Below, piece after piece: positions 12,601 to 25,580 of a stretch of DNA of 64,000 nt. Position 1 is the stretch's first letter. Every line of letters begins with the position of its first letter. This DNA is from Diadema setosum (taxonomy: Eukaryota; Echinodermata; Echinoidea; Diadematoida; Diadematidae). The notes below the pieces were generated by a model that was not told the origin of the DNA, searched no databases, and was given only the letters and a program-made list of their open reading frames with translations. The stretch is from assembly GCA_033980235.1 (NCBI GenBank), contig CM067067.1:29162451-29226450 (forward strand), written 5' to 3'. The position numbers were made by a program, and so were the translations under genes.

Positions 12601-15600
12601 CCTGTCATCCTAGCTTTCTCTTTGGAAAGAGCTGTGGCACATTCAAATTCTCACACTGACTAAATTGTGAAAATCACAAAGCCAAGAAGTGCCATTCAGT
12701 GTGAATTTCATCCCATATATTCCAGGCTTATTTTTGCTCTAATGCTAATCATAATTTCCTTGGGTTCAAATGTATAAGGGCAATTCCGCAGTTAGGTGGA
12801 CATGACATGGATAAAAGAAATGTGCCTCTTTACCTTACTCCTTGATTTAGGTATCAACTAATGCCATGGATGTTCATCAATCATTAAGGTCTTTCAAATT
12901 TAGTAGATTTTATTTTTCGTATTTATAGATTTCGCGAGATCTAAAACCATCATTTAAAATGTACATGTGGGACTGGGGATGCTAAAATTCACTTAAATGC
13001 AAATTACAGTGGGTTCCTTTGAAATATTTTCCTCAAAGTTTTGCTAAAGAGTAAAAGATGAATACATTTAAATACTCCAGAAGTCATGTGACATTTTGTC
13101 AATTACAAAAGGGTGAAATGACCTGCAGAATTACTCCGGACAAATGTAACGTTACTAACCGTAACGTTACTAACCATGCTTTTGGGGGTCTAGCTAAGAA
13201 ATTATTGGTCGAAATGCTAAAAAACATTGTGTAAACATTTGTCATGATGCAATAATTGAAATTTATGCAACACTTTGTTTGAAGTAACTTGAATTTTTGC
13301 ACACTTTTTGTTACAAGACATTGATTTTTTTGTCATGTCCTTTTTTCGTAACGTTACTAACCAGCCCTTTTAAGTTGCCATAGCAATTCTAATATTTCTT
13401 GGATTGCATTCATTCTTTTCTGTACCATAAACCTGGGAGGGATGAACATGTTTTTGACATAATTTTGACTTAAAATGAATAAATTGTAATTTAGTAGTAA
13501 AAACAAATATCTAAATTTGTTCAAATGTAACGTTACTAACCGCGGAATTGCCCATAATGGACACCAGTTTAACCTTCAGTTTCGAGAGAGAAGCTTGACA
13601 CCAGTCATCACTTTCTAATTAGCCTTTACTGAACTAGAATTTGCAGCATGCTGGTATCAAGGCTCACCTGATACATGCTCAAATGCTGGGGTAAGTCTGT
13701 TGGTAAGAACAGTCTCTGGTAACTCTCGGAGGTACAACTTGAGGAGACTGGTGATGGTAGTAGGGTCCACTTCTTGCAAGTTCACCTTCTCATCAGTGTC
13801 ATATAGGGCTTTCAGTGCTTCCACTTTGGATTTGACCCCAGACAGACGATAGATACCTGCTGTCGACATACCTACAAGAGCAATGGTAGACAGCGAAAAG
13901 GTAACATATACTTTCCTTTATAAAAAAAAAAGAAGAATGCTTCCATTATCTTTTCCCTTGTGTTTGAATGGGTATTGTGATAATGTGTCTCTTATACATC
14001 ACATATCATACTGTTTTTTTAAAAGAATTATGCTGCAGAGACTTGACACATTATTACATGAATAGAAATGTTGACATGTTGCCATAAATATTAAACTTCA
14101 AATCACTTGGTAGAGTGTGCTTGCCTCAGAATATGATATGTCCAATAAAACAGCTAGGACATGTCATACCCAAAGGAAGCTTGGCCTTCATTCATTTGGC
14201 AATTCATGTCTACTATGAGGATATCATGAAACTTTGGAACTATAAATACTCATGATGTTGCTCCTCACTTCTTGTCATGGTTCAGACAGGGCCATGACAG
14301 AACCAGGGCACTGCCATTGTTCTTAAATCCCAACTGATGGTCATGTCAGTGAATACAGAGAGCAGTCCACAATCATTGTACTTGTCATATTCCCTGCTCA
14401 CAAATTTCTTCTGTGAAGTGGTTAATGCATGAAACATTCTCTCTGTAATATCTGTATCACATCAAACAGGCTAGTAATTGTTTGTACAGTTCTACCCTCC
14501 TTAACTCTTTATGTGCCATGGTGGAAACCCCGTGTGTGCCATGTTATTCTGAGACACGAAGGTAGTCATGCGTTGGGAAAGAATTCTGTTTTTCCAATTT
14601 GTATAACTGCTACAAATTTCTGTTAAGCTGGACATAATAGTGAGCAAAGTTAAAGAGGAATGCCAAACTTTGCTTCCATATACAATGTATAACAATTTTA
14701 TTTTCAATTTTCTTTTGATTTACCAGTTGCTACATTACTGTAAAGGCATGACTTTTGCACATGAAATACTGACAGAAACTTAGAATGTACACGCAAATCT
14801 GGTTGGGAACATCGCTTGATAGTCAATCACCACATAGAATGCAAGCCGTATATGAGAGGAACAAAAGCACGAAAAAACGCGTTGATTGTACCGCGGGATT
14901 AGTGATTTATCGATCGGTTTTGGCGGCTTTGTTTGTTGAGCAGAATATGCGAAGTTGGCACGCCGTCGACTGAGCTGGATGTGTGAACGTGGCACATAAA
15001 GAGTTAATAAGTGATATTATTAAAGGACATTTCTAGCTTAATGGTTGGAAAAGCCCAATCAAAACTGTAGCAGTAAACTATTAAGCAAAAGTAAAATGAT
15101 CTTTGATCCTGCCTTTTGAGAGATCACCAATAATCATCTCTTATAATGCAAATACAAATAATGCTCACAATGCAAATTGTCTATAATTTTCTTCCTGTTT
15201 GTTATCCTCCCTACCAAAATTACATTATCGACAGACATTCCTGGCCAAGTAATGGCTGGAAATGCCATGGGGGAGTATGGTGACCTATGAAAATGACTTT
15301 TCACCTCTACTGTATTGAAACTGAATTGTCTGCCTATTTCTACCCCTTTCAATAATCATTCTCAAAGTAAAATTCCCAGCTGAAGGCTGATAAATAAGAT
15401 TTTAGGTCTGTCCACACAAAATCGAAATCAAGTTTCAAGAATTGATTTTAGCAATGTTAATTCTTGTGGGTGGAAAAAACAACAACTGATAATTTGTGTG
15501 AACTGCATGCCACAAACACAAGTTTTTTAACTCTATGATGTAATTTGCAACACTAGGTCTGCACACAAGGGCACACATAGTCATGCTTTGGCCATTGTTT

Positions 15601-18600
15601 AGGCATGCCCAGTTAGGATACTAAAGAGCTATAAAGCTTGATTAATGTCTGCACGCCACGGGTGAGAACGGTATCAAATAAAATGGATTTTTTGCAAGCC
15701 AATGTGATCCAAAAATCAACAACTGTCATGAGTGAAAGGGCCTTCTGTAAGTCAATGTTCAGGGATATTTGACCTTAAGCTATTGTGCAGAAATCTAATC
15801 AAATTTATGTTTGCCTTTTAAGTTCAATTCAGTGTTTCAGTTTGTGACCATCTTTCAAAAATATACTGGCACTAACTTATAACTCATAAGTATAAACTAA
15901 CTCGCAAAAGTGGTGTCAACTAGTTTCTCTAAAGTGCATTAAATTATTATGTCCAATACAGAACTATCATATCAGCTGGCAAAATATGAAGGAAATGTTG
16001 GGAGCTATGTCTTATTTTGGCATATCTCCATCTACAGCCATGCTATCTCCATCTACAGCCATGCTCTAAAGAAGCCCTAGTCACACCTAATAATGGCATG
16101 ATGGGGGGGGGGGGGGGGAGAGAAATGGGATTAGGGATAACAAATTGGGACTTCCTCCCCCCTCTCTAGTCAAGATGTCAAAGTTCCACCTCACAAGACA
16201 GCTGTTGATGGGGCAGCTGCTAGACAAGATTGTCTGTTTTTGCTCCTGGTTGACAGCCATCAAATGAAGGAGTGCATGTGTGTATATATATATATATCTG
16301 TCTTTCACATTGAATGAAATTTCTCTGCTCCAGATTCATGAGCATACCATGAAACCTTGCTTTGAATGCGATAACATATCACTGTATAACCATTTAACGA
16401 TTTCAAGTTACCAAATAATTGAGCCTGTTTATGAATGATTCCTATGGATAATTTCACATTTCATGAACAGATTTTGATAACAATATTAACTTCAGTGGCA
16501 ATGGACATGTTCATATGTATCATACGTCATTCATGCTATCTATTTTACTATTCTTATCTGACAAATGGTGTCATGGTTTTTGTAGAGGATGAAATCCTTG
16601 TAATCTCATCATTTCAGAATCAGTTACACCAATCATAAAACATGAATTCAAATGCCTCTTACATTTAAGATGCCATATGGAAGACATTGCAGTCTAATAA
16701 GGGTATACGGAAAGATTTTATAGCGCATTTTCTTTTAACAAACTCATTGAACCTGTCATACATGCACTTGATTATGTAAAAGAATATACAGAATTTTGCT
16801 ACAGTGTTTTAAAAAAGATACTACATAATATGACATAATATGTAATAAAAAAAAGTAAAATAGTATGCTGTAATGTAATCCCATTAGAGTGCATTTCTTT
16901 AGTTTACTTAATCATCTTTTTTTTTTTTTTCAGGTGCTGCAATTTGAACTAAACAATTATGCACATTTTATAAGACAAATTTTTACAAATGCCTCCTTTA
17001 ACATTGTGCTTTCAGTCAATGTTTTTTTTTTTAATGCCCAATTAAGTTTCCTAAACCTCCACTGAGGTTTTGAATTACATTTCTTTGCATTTCATTTCTT
17101 TGCATGAAATGCAAAGAAATGTAATTTTTGGCCAAATACAATATCAAATGAAGAGCTTTATGACAAATGCCAGTTGGAATGCATGGACACAATCATCCAA
17201 AGAAGGCGCTGGAGATGGATTGGTCATGTGCTCAGGAAAGAACAGGACAACTTTACCAAGACAGCACTCTACTGGACTCCAGAAGGGCAGAGGAAGAGGG
17301 GGGAGACCCCAAAAACACATGGAGAAGAACTGTGGAGAGAGAGATGAGGGACCTGAACCACACCTGGGGGACACTACAGCGCCTGGCCATGGACAGAGCC
17401 AAATGGCAGACTTTTGTTGCTGCCCTACGTGCCTATGGCATAACGGGCTGTAAGTAAGTAAGTACGCATGAAATGCACAAACCCACTCTGATAAACTTTT
17501 CACAAAGATTCTACTCAGATCTGCAGATTTCTGTAATCTCTCTCCCTACTTTGTTTCCTCCTCATAGAATTTCATGAACACAATGAATTAATCAAGAACT
17601 AATATCTCATGGCAGCCACAACAATATCTGAAGCAACTAACAAACTGAAGTTGTATACTGTGAAAGTCTTATTCACTACTACTCATTACATTTCCAAGAA
17701 GCCTTCCATATGTGACTTTTACTTCCTAATTCACTTTTATAACTAAAACCCCACTTATAATGATGATGATGTAGCTCCTCTTTTAGAAAAAATTGGCTGG
17801 CCCTTTCCAATATCAAAGGAATCTCCATATAAATTCAGCCTGAGGGTAGAGAATTTTTTGAGTGGCTATATGGCACACATAGACAATTTGCTGCCTCAAA
17901 AAAAAAATAATGACAACAACAACACTATGATAAACATATAAACACAAATATATGTATATGAAGTGGTCATGAACTAACCCTGAAATGAATAACAATAATA
18001 CATATTTATGGCAGATAGACTCACTCATTCTAAAGTATTAAACCTCGGTGTAGGACAAAAGGGGATTGCTTTGGCAGTTAAATATTTCAACTAACAATAC
18101 ATCCTGCAATTTCTACATCAAACAAAATTTAATGAAATGTATTTTTAACAAAAGCTATGAGTCATTCTTGTATATAGCAGTGGAAATGACACCTGATTGG
18201 CTGGTATATTTCTAACTGAAAGATGACCTCAGGTAAGAGCATGTCTTTCTTTATTCTTTTTACTTGGCAGATCTTCCATCGAATCTGAGAGGGAAACTGT
18301 GGCGGGTGGGTGCTTGGCACTGCCGTCTGTGCATTGACGTCAGTTGGTGTGGCAGGGTGTCAGTGATATAGTTCCAGAGCAGGGTTGTCACAACATACAT
18401 CAAGTATCAAGATGTCAACTGATATCCCTCCCAAACTTTGTTTAACCCAGGTTTCCTCTGCCACAGTGGTGACAGTGCCTGAAATAAGTTTTCCTTATCT
18501 TTGGTCAACTTCCATAAATATAGAAAATTTAATTAAAGACAACAAACATAAGTTGTGACCCTGCATCACAAAACCAACAAAAAGTTGCCAGATTTTTAGT

Positions 18601-21600
18601 TAAGGGCAGATTCTGAAAAAGCAGATTCTAAGCTTTAAAACAATGTGTAACTCAATTCAAATGGGCTCTTCCTAACCTATCTAAATATTGGAAAGAAAGC
18701 ACACACTCTGGGAAAGTGTGAATAGAGAAAACAGGCTCTGAAGTACAAGGTCTATTCAAGCACTTAAGGGATAGTACAGTTTTGGTTGAGACCTAAATTT
18801 CAGGTTTCTAACATTTTTTTGGGAGATAATGAGAAACCTCTTGTGAAATATGAAAGATCATGTAATTCTATGAGGAATTCAACGTTATCCAAGATTTTCA
18901 AAGATATCCAAAACAGAGTGATTCTAATTAAGTGTGGGACCCACCTTTTATTACAATCGCTTTGTTTTACTTTGTTTTTGAATGTTTCAGCCATTCCAAA
19001 CCCGATTTTCATCAATTAAACTTTGAATTCCTCTTAAAATGGTATGCTCTGTACTATTTCATAAGTGTTTCCTTGGTATCTCGCAAAAAGTTAAAAACCC
19101 AATTGTCATCTCCACCAATACTGTACCATCCCTTTAATCTCTACCAAGCCACACTAGCTGTGCGATGAATGGGACAAAAAAATAGGATGTAAACCACCGG
19201 AGGAACAACAATGAAGGGATATCAGATTAAGCTGAAATTAAGCATGCTCTATCAACACATTCTTTCCATGTTTAATGCCAACTTTCAAAACAGTAGCATT
19301 ATCCTTTAAAAAGTTATTAGAGTTGAAATTGAAGAGTGTGCAAAAGATTTTCAAGAAATGACAAGGGGCTTTTATTTAGACATAACCTTTTCACACTACT
19401 CTACAAGAAAAACTGCTGAAGGCACACCTTCCCAGTCATATTATGATCCCAAACCTATAAATAATGTAGAAGAAGGATAGCTGTATCAGAAAATATGGAA
19501 AACTCAAAATTGACTAGGTTGACCCGTTTCACCTTTTATTGAGTCCTCATGTAAAATCATGGGGTGCGACTTTTTGTTGGTTTTGTGATGCATGGTCACA
19601 GTCTACAATTAAATCATTACATGTAGCAGAAAAGAGACTTTAGTGCCACTTCATTTTTGCTATTACCATTTCTTAAATGTCACCTTTAAATTACAAAGTT
19701 CAAACTATGTTCAGTAGAAAAACCTACCAGTTGAGCTCTGCTCAATGATGGTCATGCATATATATACATGTACATGTACATTTTGCACTGACAGCTGTTG
19801 GGTGAATCTAGTAACTTTAGTGGTCAAAGTGACTCAATGAATCATTCATGGGTGGTGCAGCAGTTCAGATTTCTGTGCACTCACAAATAATTATCACATC
19901 TGCAAATCTCAAAAGGTCCTGAAACTCAAGCACTTTGTTCTTCAAATGTTTCAATACACATTTAGTACATTTTTATTGACCGTTAGATTTTGAATTGAAT
20001 TTTTTTCGGGGCTCACCATAAATTCCAGTACATTACTAGGCTACCCTTGCAGACCAATGCACTGCATGTGTGTCTATCATGTATATTTTGTGAAGAAAGT
20101 TCATCAAAACTTACAAACATTTCTATATACATTCTTGCCACACACTCTATATGTTATTACATCAGCTCTTATACTTTTAGATTTGTGTTTATAGATAAAA
20201 CATACAGAAGACTGCAACAAAAAGGCTTAAGTGTGGCTGACACACAGAACTACCGAGTAGTTGAGTTTTGTGCATTATTCAAATTGTAGATAACTGTTGA
20301 CTTCCAAATTTCTCAGCAGTGGCCTAAACAAGTCCCCTGAGGTTCATATTTAATGTTTTGCTGCATTTTGGGAGGTCTGTAAAAGGTAGTCCCTACCTTT
20401 AAACTCTTCACTTTCAACTCTAATGACTTCTGAAAGATTGATGCTACTGCTTTGAGTTGGTATTAGTCATGGATAGATAGTGTTAATACGGCATAATCAA
20501 TTTTAGCTAAATCTGATAATCCCGTCATTGTTGTTGCTATGAAGTTTTACATCCTGTTTTTTGTCCCATTCATTGAACAGAGCAAGGCTCGGTAAGTGCT
20601 GAAATAGACCCTATACTTCAGAGCCTTTTTATCTCAGTCCACATTTTTCCAGAGTGTGTGCTTTCTTTCCAATATTTAGATAAGTTAGGAGAGTCAAGTT
20701 GAATTGAGTTATACATCATTTTAAAGCTTAAAGTCTGCTATTTCAAAATCTACCCTGAACTAACTAGAATTATCACTGAAGGTGATTAATACCCCCGCTC
20801 CTAGTGTTGCTTTATAGTATGAGATGTCATGAGGGCAATGACGTTAACACCGAGTTTGTGCACTTGTCAAATTGGAAACAGAATGATTTTAGTTTACTGT
20901 ACAATTACAGAGTTGACACTGAGTATAAAACTTACAGCAAATGGAAGCATGCTTTCCCCCAGCATCACTACACTTAAAGACCATCATACACACCAAATTT
21001 GACCTTCATACCTTGAATGGTTTATTTTGATACAAAAATGAGTGGTTACCATGGCAACACATTTTCCTTAAACTAACACATTGGTGTCTTGCAAAACTAC
21101 ACTTCTAGATCATGATACATACTAAATTTGACTTTAATTGCTTGAATGATGGAAAAGTTATTTGATATGCAAGGTTTTGGTAAAATTGTGGTTACCATGG
21201 CAACGGTTTGTGTGACAAACACAAAAATTATGTGTTCCACATCTATACCTCAGGGCCATAATGCCCAACAAATTTGGTTTCAATTGCTTGAAAACTGCGG
21301 AAGAAGTTCACTCCACAGGATTTAAAAAAAAAAAATGCGGTTACCATGGCAATGCATTGTCCGATACAAATACAAAGGACATTTTGCAAAACTACACTTA
21401 AAGAGCATCATACACACCAAATTTCACCTTCATAGCTTGAATGGTTCAATTTGATACAAAAATGAGTGGTTACCATGGCAACACATTTTTCTTATATTAA
21501 CACATTGGTGTCTTGCATAACTAAACCTCCCGATCATCATACATACTAAATTTGACCTTAATTGCTTGAATGATGTGGAAGTTGTTCATTCCACAAGATT

Positions 21601-22316
21601 TCGAAGAAAACATGCAGATACCATCGCAACGCTTTGTCAAGTACAAAGACAAAGAGTGTCTTGCATAACTACACCTATAGATCATTATAGATACCAATTT
21701 TGAAATTGACTGCTTAAATACTATGGAAGTTATTCAATCCACAAGGTTTTGGTAAAATTATGGTTACCATGGCAATGCATTGTCCGACAAACACAAAAAC
21801 ATGTCTTGCACATCTATACCTCAATATCATCATTTACCCTAAGTTTCATTTAAATTGCTTCAAAACTGTAAGAGGAATTCGCGACGCAAGATTTTGCAAC
21901 AGACCGACAGACCGACTGACAGCCCGCCCGCCCGCCCAACCGTCCACCCGCCCGACCAACATCGCGGTGATTCCTATATACCCCCTTCACACTACGTGTG
22001 GCGGGGGTATAAAAATCTGTGTCTGGCGACTTTTTGTTGGTTTTGCAATGCAGGGTCACATACAGTATATTCAAATATAGTCCTCTTAAAAAGAAACCAT
22101 ATTTGTTCTGAAGGTTGTATAGTCTTAGAGGGGAATTCAACTTTACCAACCTCACCTTCCTAGATATTGTGAAACAAAAGTAATCTTTATTTTTCATTAT
22201 TCTCCCCCCCCCCCCCCCCCCAGTTTGTCAAGTAGCAATGAGTTTGGGCCAGGATAGATCTACAGGATTTTAAAGTATGAAGAGCAAGGACCAAAAAACA
22301 CAACAACAACAACAAT

Positions 22317-22378
<62 letters not shown>

Positions 22379-25300
22379 GAAAAATAACAGAAGTTATTCT
22401 GAACTGATTACCATACTCCTCCACACAGTCGATGCATTCCCGCACCACCCTTGGCAGCTCAATGTTGTCATACAGTTTGCTCCTGGTGACTGCATCTTCA
22501 AAGGGTGCACCAAAGACGGGCTCTGAAATGATCAATGGCAATAATTACCTGTTAGTTGTCATCACACCTCTTTCTCAACAGCAGGGAACTGAAATCCACC
22601 CAGCCTTATTTGCCTGGCGTATGTGTGTACAGACATACAACAGCATATGGTTTGAACCAGGCTGCCGACTAAAAGCTTCAGCTCTTGTAAATATCAGTAA
22701 ATTACACACATTGCATGTCTACACAAGTCATATGCTTCTCTGGCATGATATTCAATAAAGAGCAGTAACAAATCTTAGTTTGGTAGTATACAATGTATGT
22801 CTTCGCTGGAATTGTTCTTATTTTCCCATGCACGTGAAATATTACATGAATTATCTATTTGATGTAGAAACGAATGAAACTCTCACCTACAAATGTACTA
22901 TTAACTAACATCTGTGCTTCATGGCAGGGTAAGTGTGTACATGTCAATCTCATTGCACACAGTCATTGGGCTCCATTATACTGCGCTTGTGAACTCACTA
23001 GCAACACACAGAGAATTCCTTTTACACTGTATGTTTCTTTTAAGCCCATGTGCCTCAAGAATTTGCTTGTTGAAGCAGAGATTCATCATATCTGTGCTTA
23101 ATTCATACTAACTGTCAGCACATAATGCCTATAGTGATGTTAGAACATTGGCAGCCTTAGGGTAGAGGACAACTTTGTTTTGGTACAGACCAGATAAACA
23201 CTCATGAGGGAGAACAGAACTGGGTAGATCTAGCACTGTCATTGGATGTCACACATGTGGACTTTTGTGGTTTCAGTTTTCACTTACTCAAATATCAGAT
23301 GTGGCCACAAATATACTTAGTGATAATCTTTTTGACTAAATCTGGCTGGGATTAAGGTTAACTCCAAGCTAATCCTACATCCCCATCCTGTAGAGCTGAT
23401 TCCAGTCTATTCCTGGAACACAACACATGGGGCAAAGGGAGGTGAATACATCCACTCAATAGACCACACCACAAACAACACTAATCTCACAAATGGCAAA
23501 GATACATAGCACTGACATTACCCAGATACCCTAAACACAGCCTCTTTGATGGCATACAAACATCTTTTTACATTGACAAATTTTAGTGAGTTTTTTTTTT
23601 GTTCAGTTTTGTTTTTTGTAGCTCACTTGTACTGTATTAAATTACCAGTATTGTATAATATATTATTAAAACAGCTTCAATAGAGACAGTAATAAATTTG
23701 CTACAAACCTAAAAGGAACTATGAAAAGATAATTTAGTGTACTCTATTAAATATTAAGTACTACAATAAAACTGCTTTCCTTACAAAATCTTTAAAATGA
23801 AAATTGGTGAAGAATTGAGAGTGAGGTGGTGGACTACTCTTGGATAGTTTTCAAGAATAGTTTTAAAAAATGTGTCGGCCTTTCCATTAAATGTGAAAAT
23901 GTGTGATGTTCAACATGCAAAAAGAAATAGATCATTAGTACAAGTAGCTCTGATAGTCAACTGCAATATTCTGACATTACTTCTATTTCCATTTTTTATG
24001 TGAATTGTTTACTACATAAAAAAAAGTAATTTGAAAATACATGACAAGATAAAGCTAACTTCTTAACAAAGAATTTTAAAAAATTTAGTAAAAACTTAGT
24101 GTTAAAATTGTTAGTATCCTTAATGCTTGGGATTGATAAAAGAAACTAGTAAAAATGATAAACTCTTAACTTGAATGAAAAAAAAAATTGCTGTTTTGGC
24201 CTGCAATGTGAGGTATTCCTTTTCTTTTGTGCAACTGCAGCTGCAGCTGCATGTTAGTTGGAATGCCATGTCACTAGGCGTTTTCACCGAGTAGTAGAGC
24301 AGCGATTTAAGTTACGGTTTTAATGCATATTGTTTAGCATCTTCTATGACATTAGCCGTTTTCACATCAGCCCGATAAAGATCCAAGCTCAAAATATTTT
24401 CCGCGATTGCGAATTAGAGCGCTATTTCATTTCTTATTCACATCAGCCTGAAGAGGGGGTAGCCCGAATAGTTAAAAATTTTAAAATAGCTAATTTGACT
24501 GCTGAGTATGCAAACAGCATCAGTAATGTGTGTGCCCTCTCAAAAATTCCTCATGATTTGTGTGCAGTTTGCATTGATCGATCGGGTCACACACGCTAGG
24601 CATAATGGATTCATCGCGCTAATTTCTCGAGTCATTTTCACATTATCAAATAGTGCGCTACTATCCCACTATTTCAGAAATTTCCCGAGTTGGAGTCGAG
24701 AAATTTTCTCGGTCAGAGCGATACAATTAGCGCGGTAATTTGTGTTCATATTATCAAATAGCGCGCTATTTCGCTATCGGGAAAATTTCCCAAGTCAGAA
24801 AATAGCGCGCTATTTGGAGACATCGGGCTGATGTGAAAACGCCTACTAATGTCAGTTTATTTGCTATCAGGAATCTGTACTAATTACAAATGCCATCATT
24901 TGGTTGCAATTGTGTTTTTGGGAAGTGAATGGAAATGCATGCATTGTCCACCACTGCTCTACACATCATGACATCTACAGTACATGACACTTCTGCCCAA
25001 TTTATGGTGGGGTTTATTAAATCATCAATAATTTTGATACTACAAAACAGAAACACCACCATGACACCAAGGATTGATATTTAAAGGGATCGTATAGTTT
25101 TGGTTGAGACCTAATTTCAGGTTTCTAACATTTTTTGGTGAGATAATGAGAAACCTCTTATGAAATATGAAAGAGCATGTAATTCCAGGAGGAATTCAAC
25201 GTTTATTTGATGAAAATTGGTAATGAAATCGCTGAGACATCCAAAACAGAGCAATTGTAATAAAGTGTGGGACCCACCTTTTATTACAATCGCTTTGTTT

Positions 25301-25549
25301 TACTATGTTTTTGGATGTTTCAGTCATTCCAAACCCGATTTTCATCAAATAAACTTTGAATTCCTCCTATTAAAATTGTATGCTCTGTACTATTTTATAG
25401 ATGTTTTCTCGGTATCTTGCAAAAAGTTAAATGCCCAATTCTCATCTCAACCAATACTGTACCATCCCTTTAAAGGTAGAAGTGTACAAAGAGTCAACAT
25501 GGATAGCACAGTTGCTGATGACGATGATAATGATGATGACGATGATGAC

Positions 25550-25580
<31 letters not shown>

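Noticed and set aside
17144..17503. 119-codon minus-strand frame
   Set aside because: Antisense shadow of the LINE 3' fragment, which codes on the plus strand.
22187..22541. Open frame rich in Leu or Val running into RALBP1 exon 4
   Set aside because: The repetitive part is the (CAA)n microsatellite; the donor gtaatc and the family alignment end the exon at 22412.
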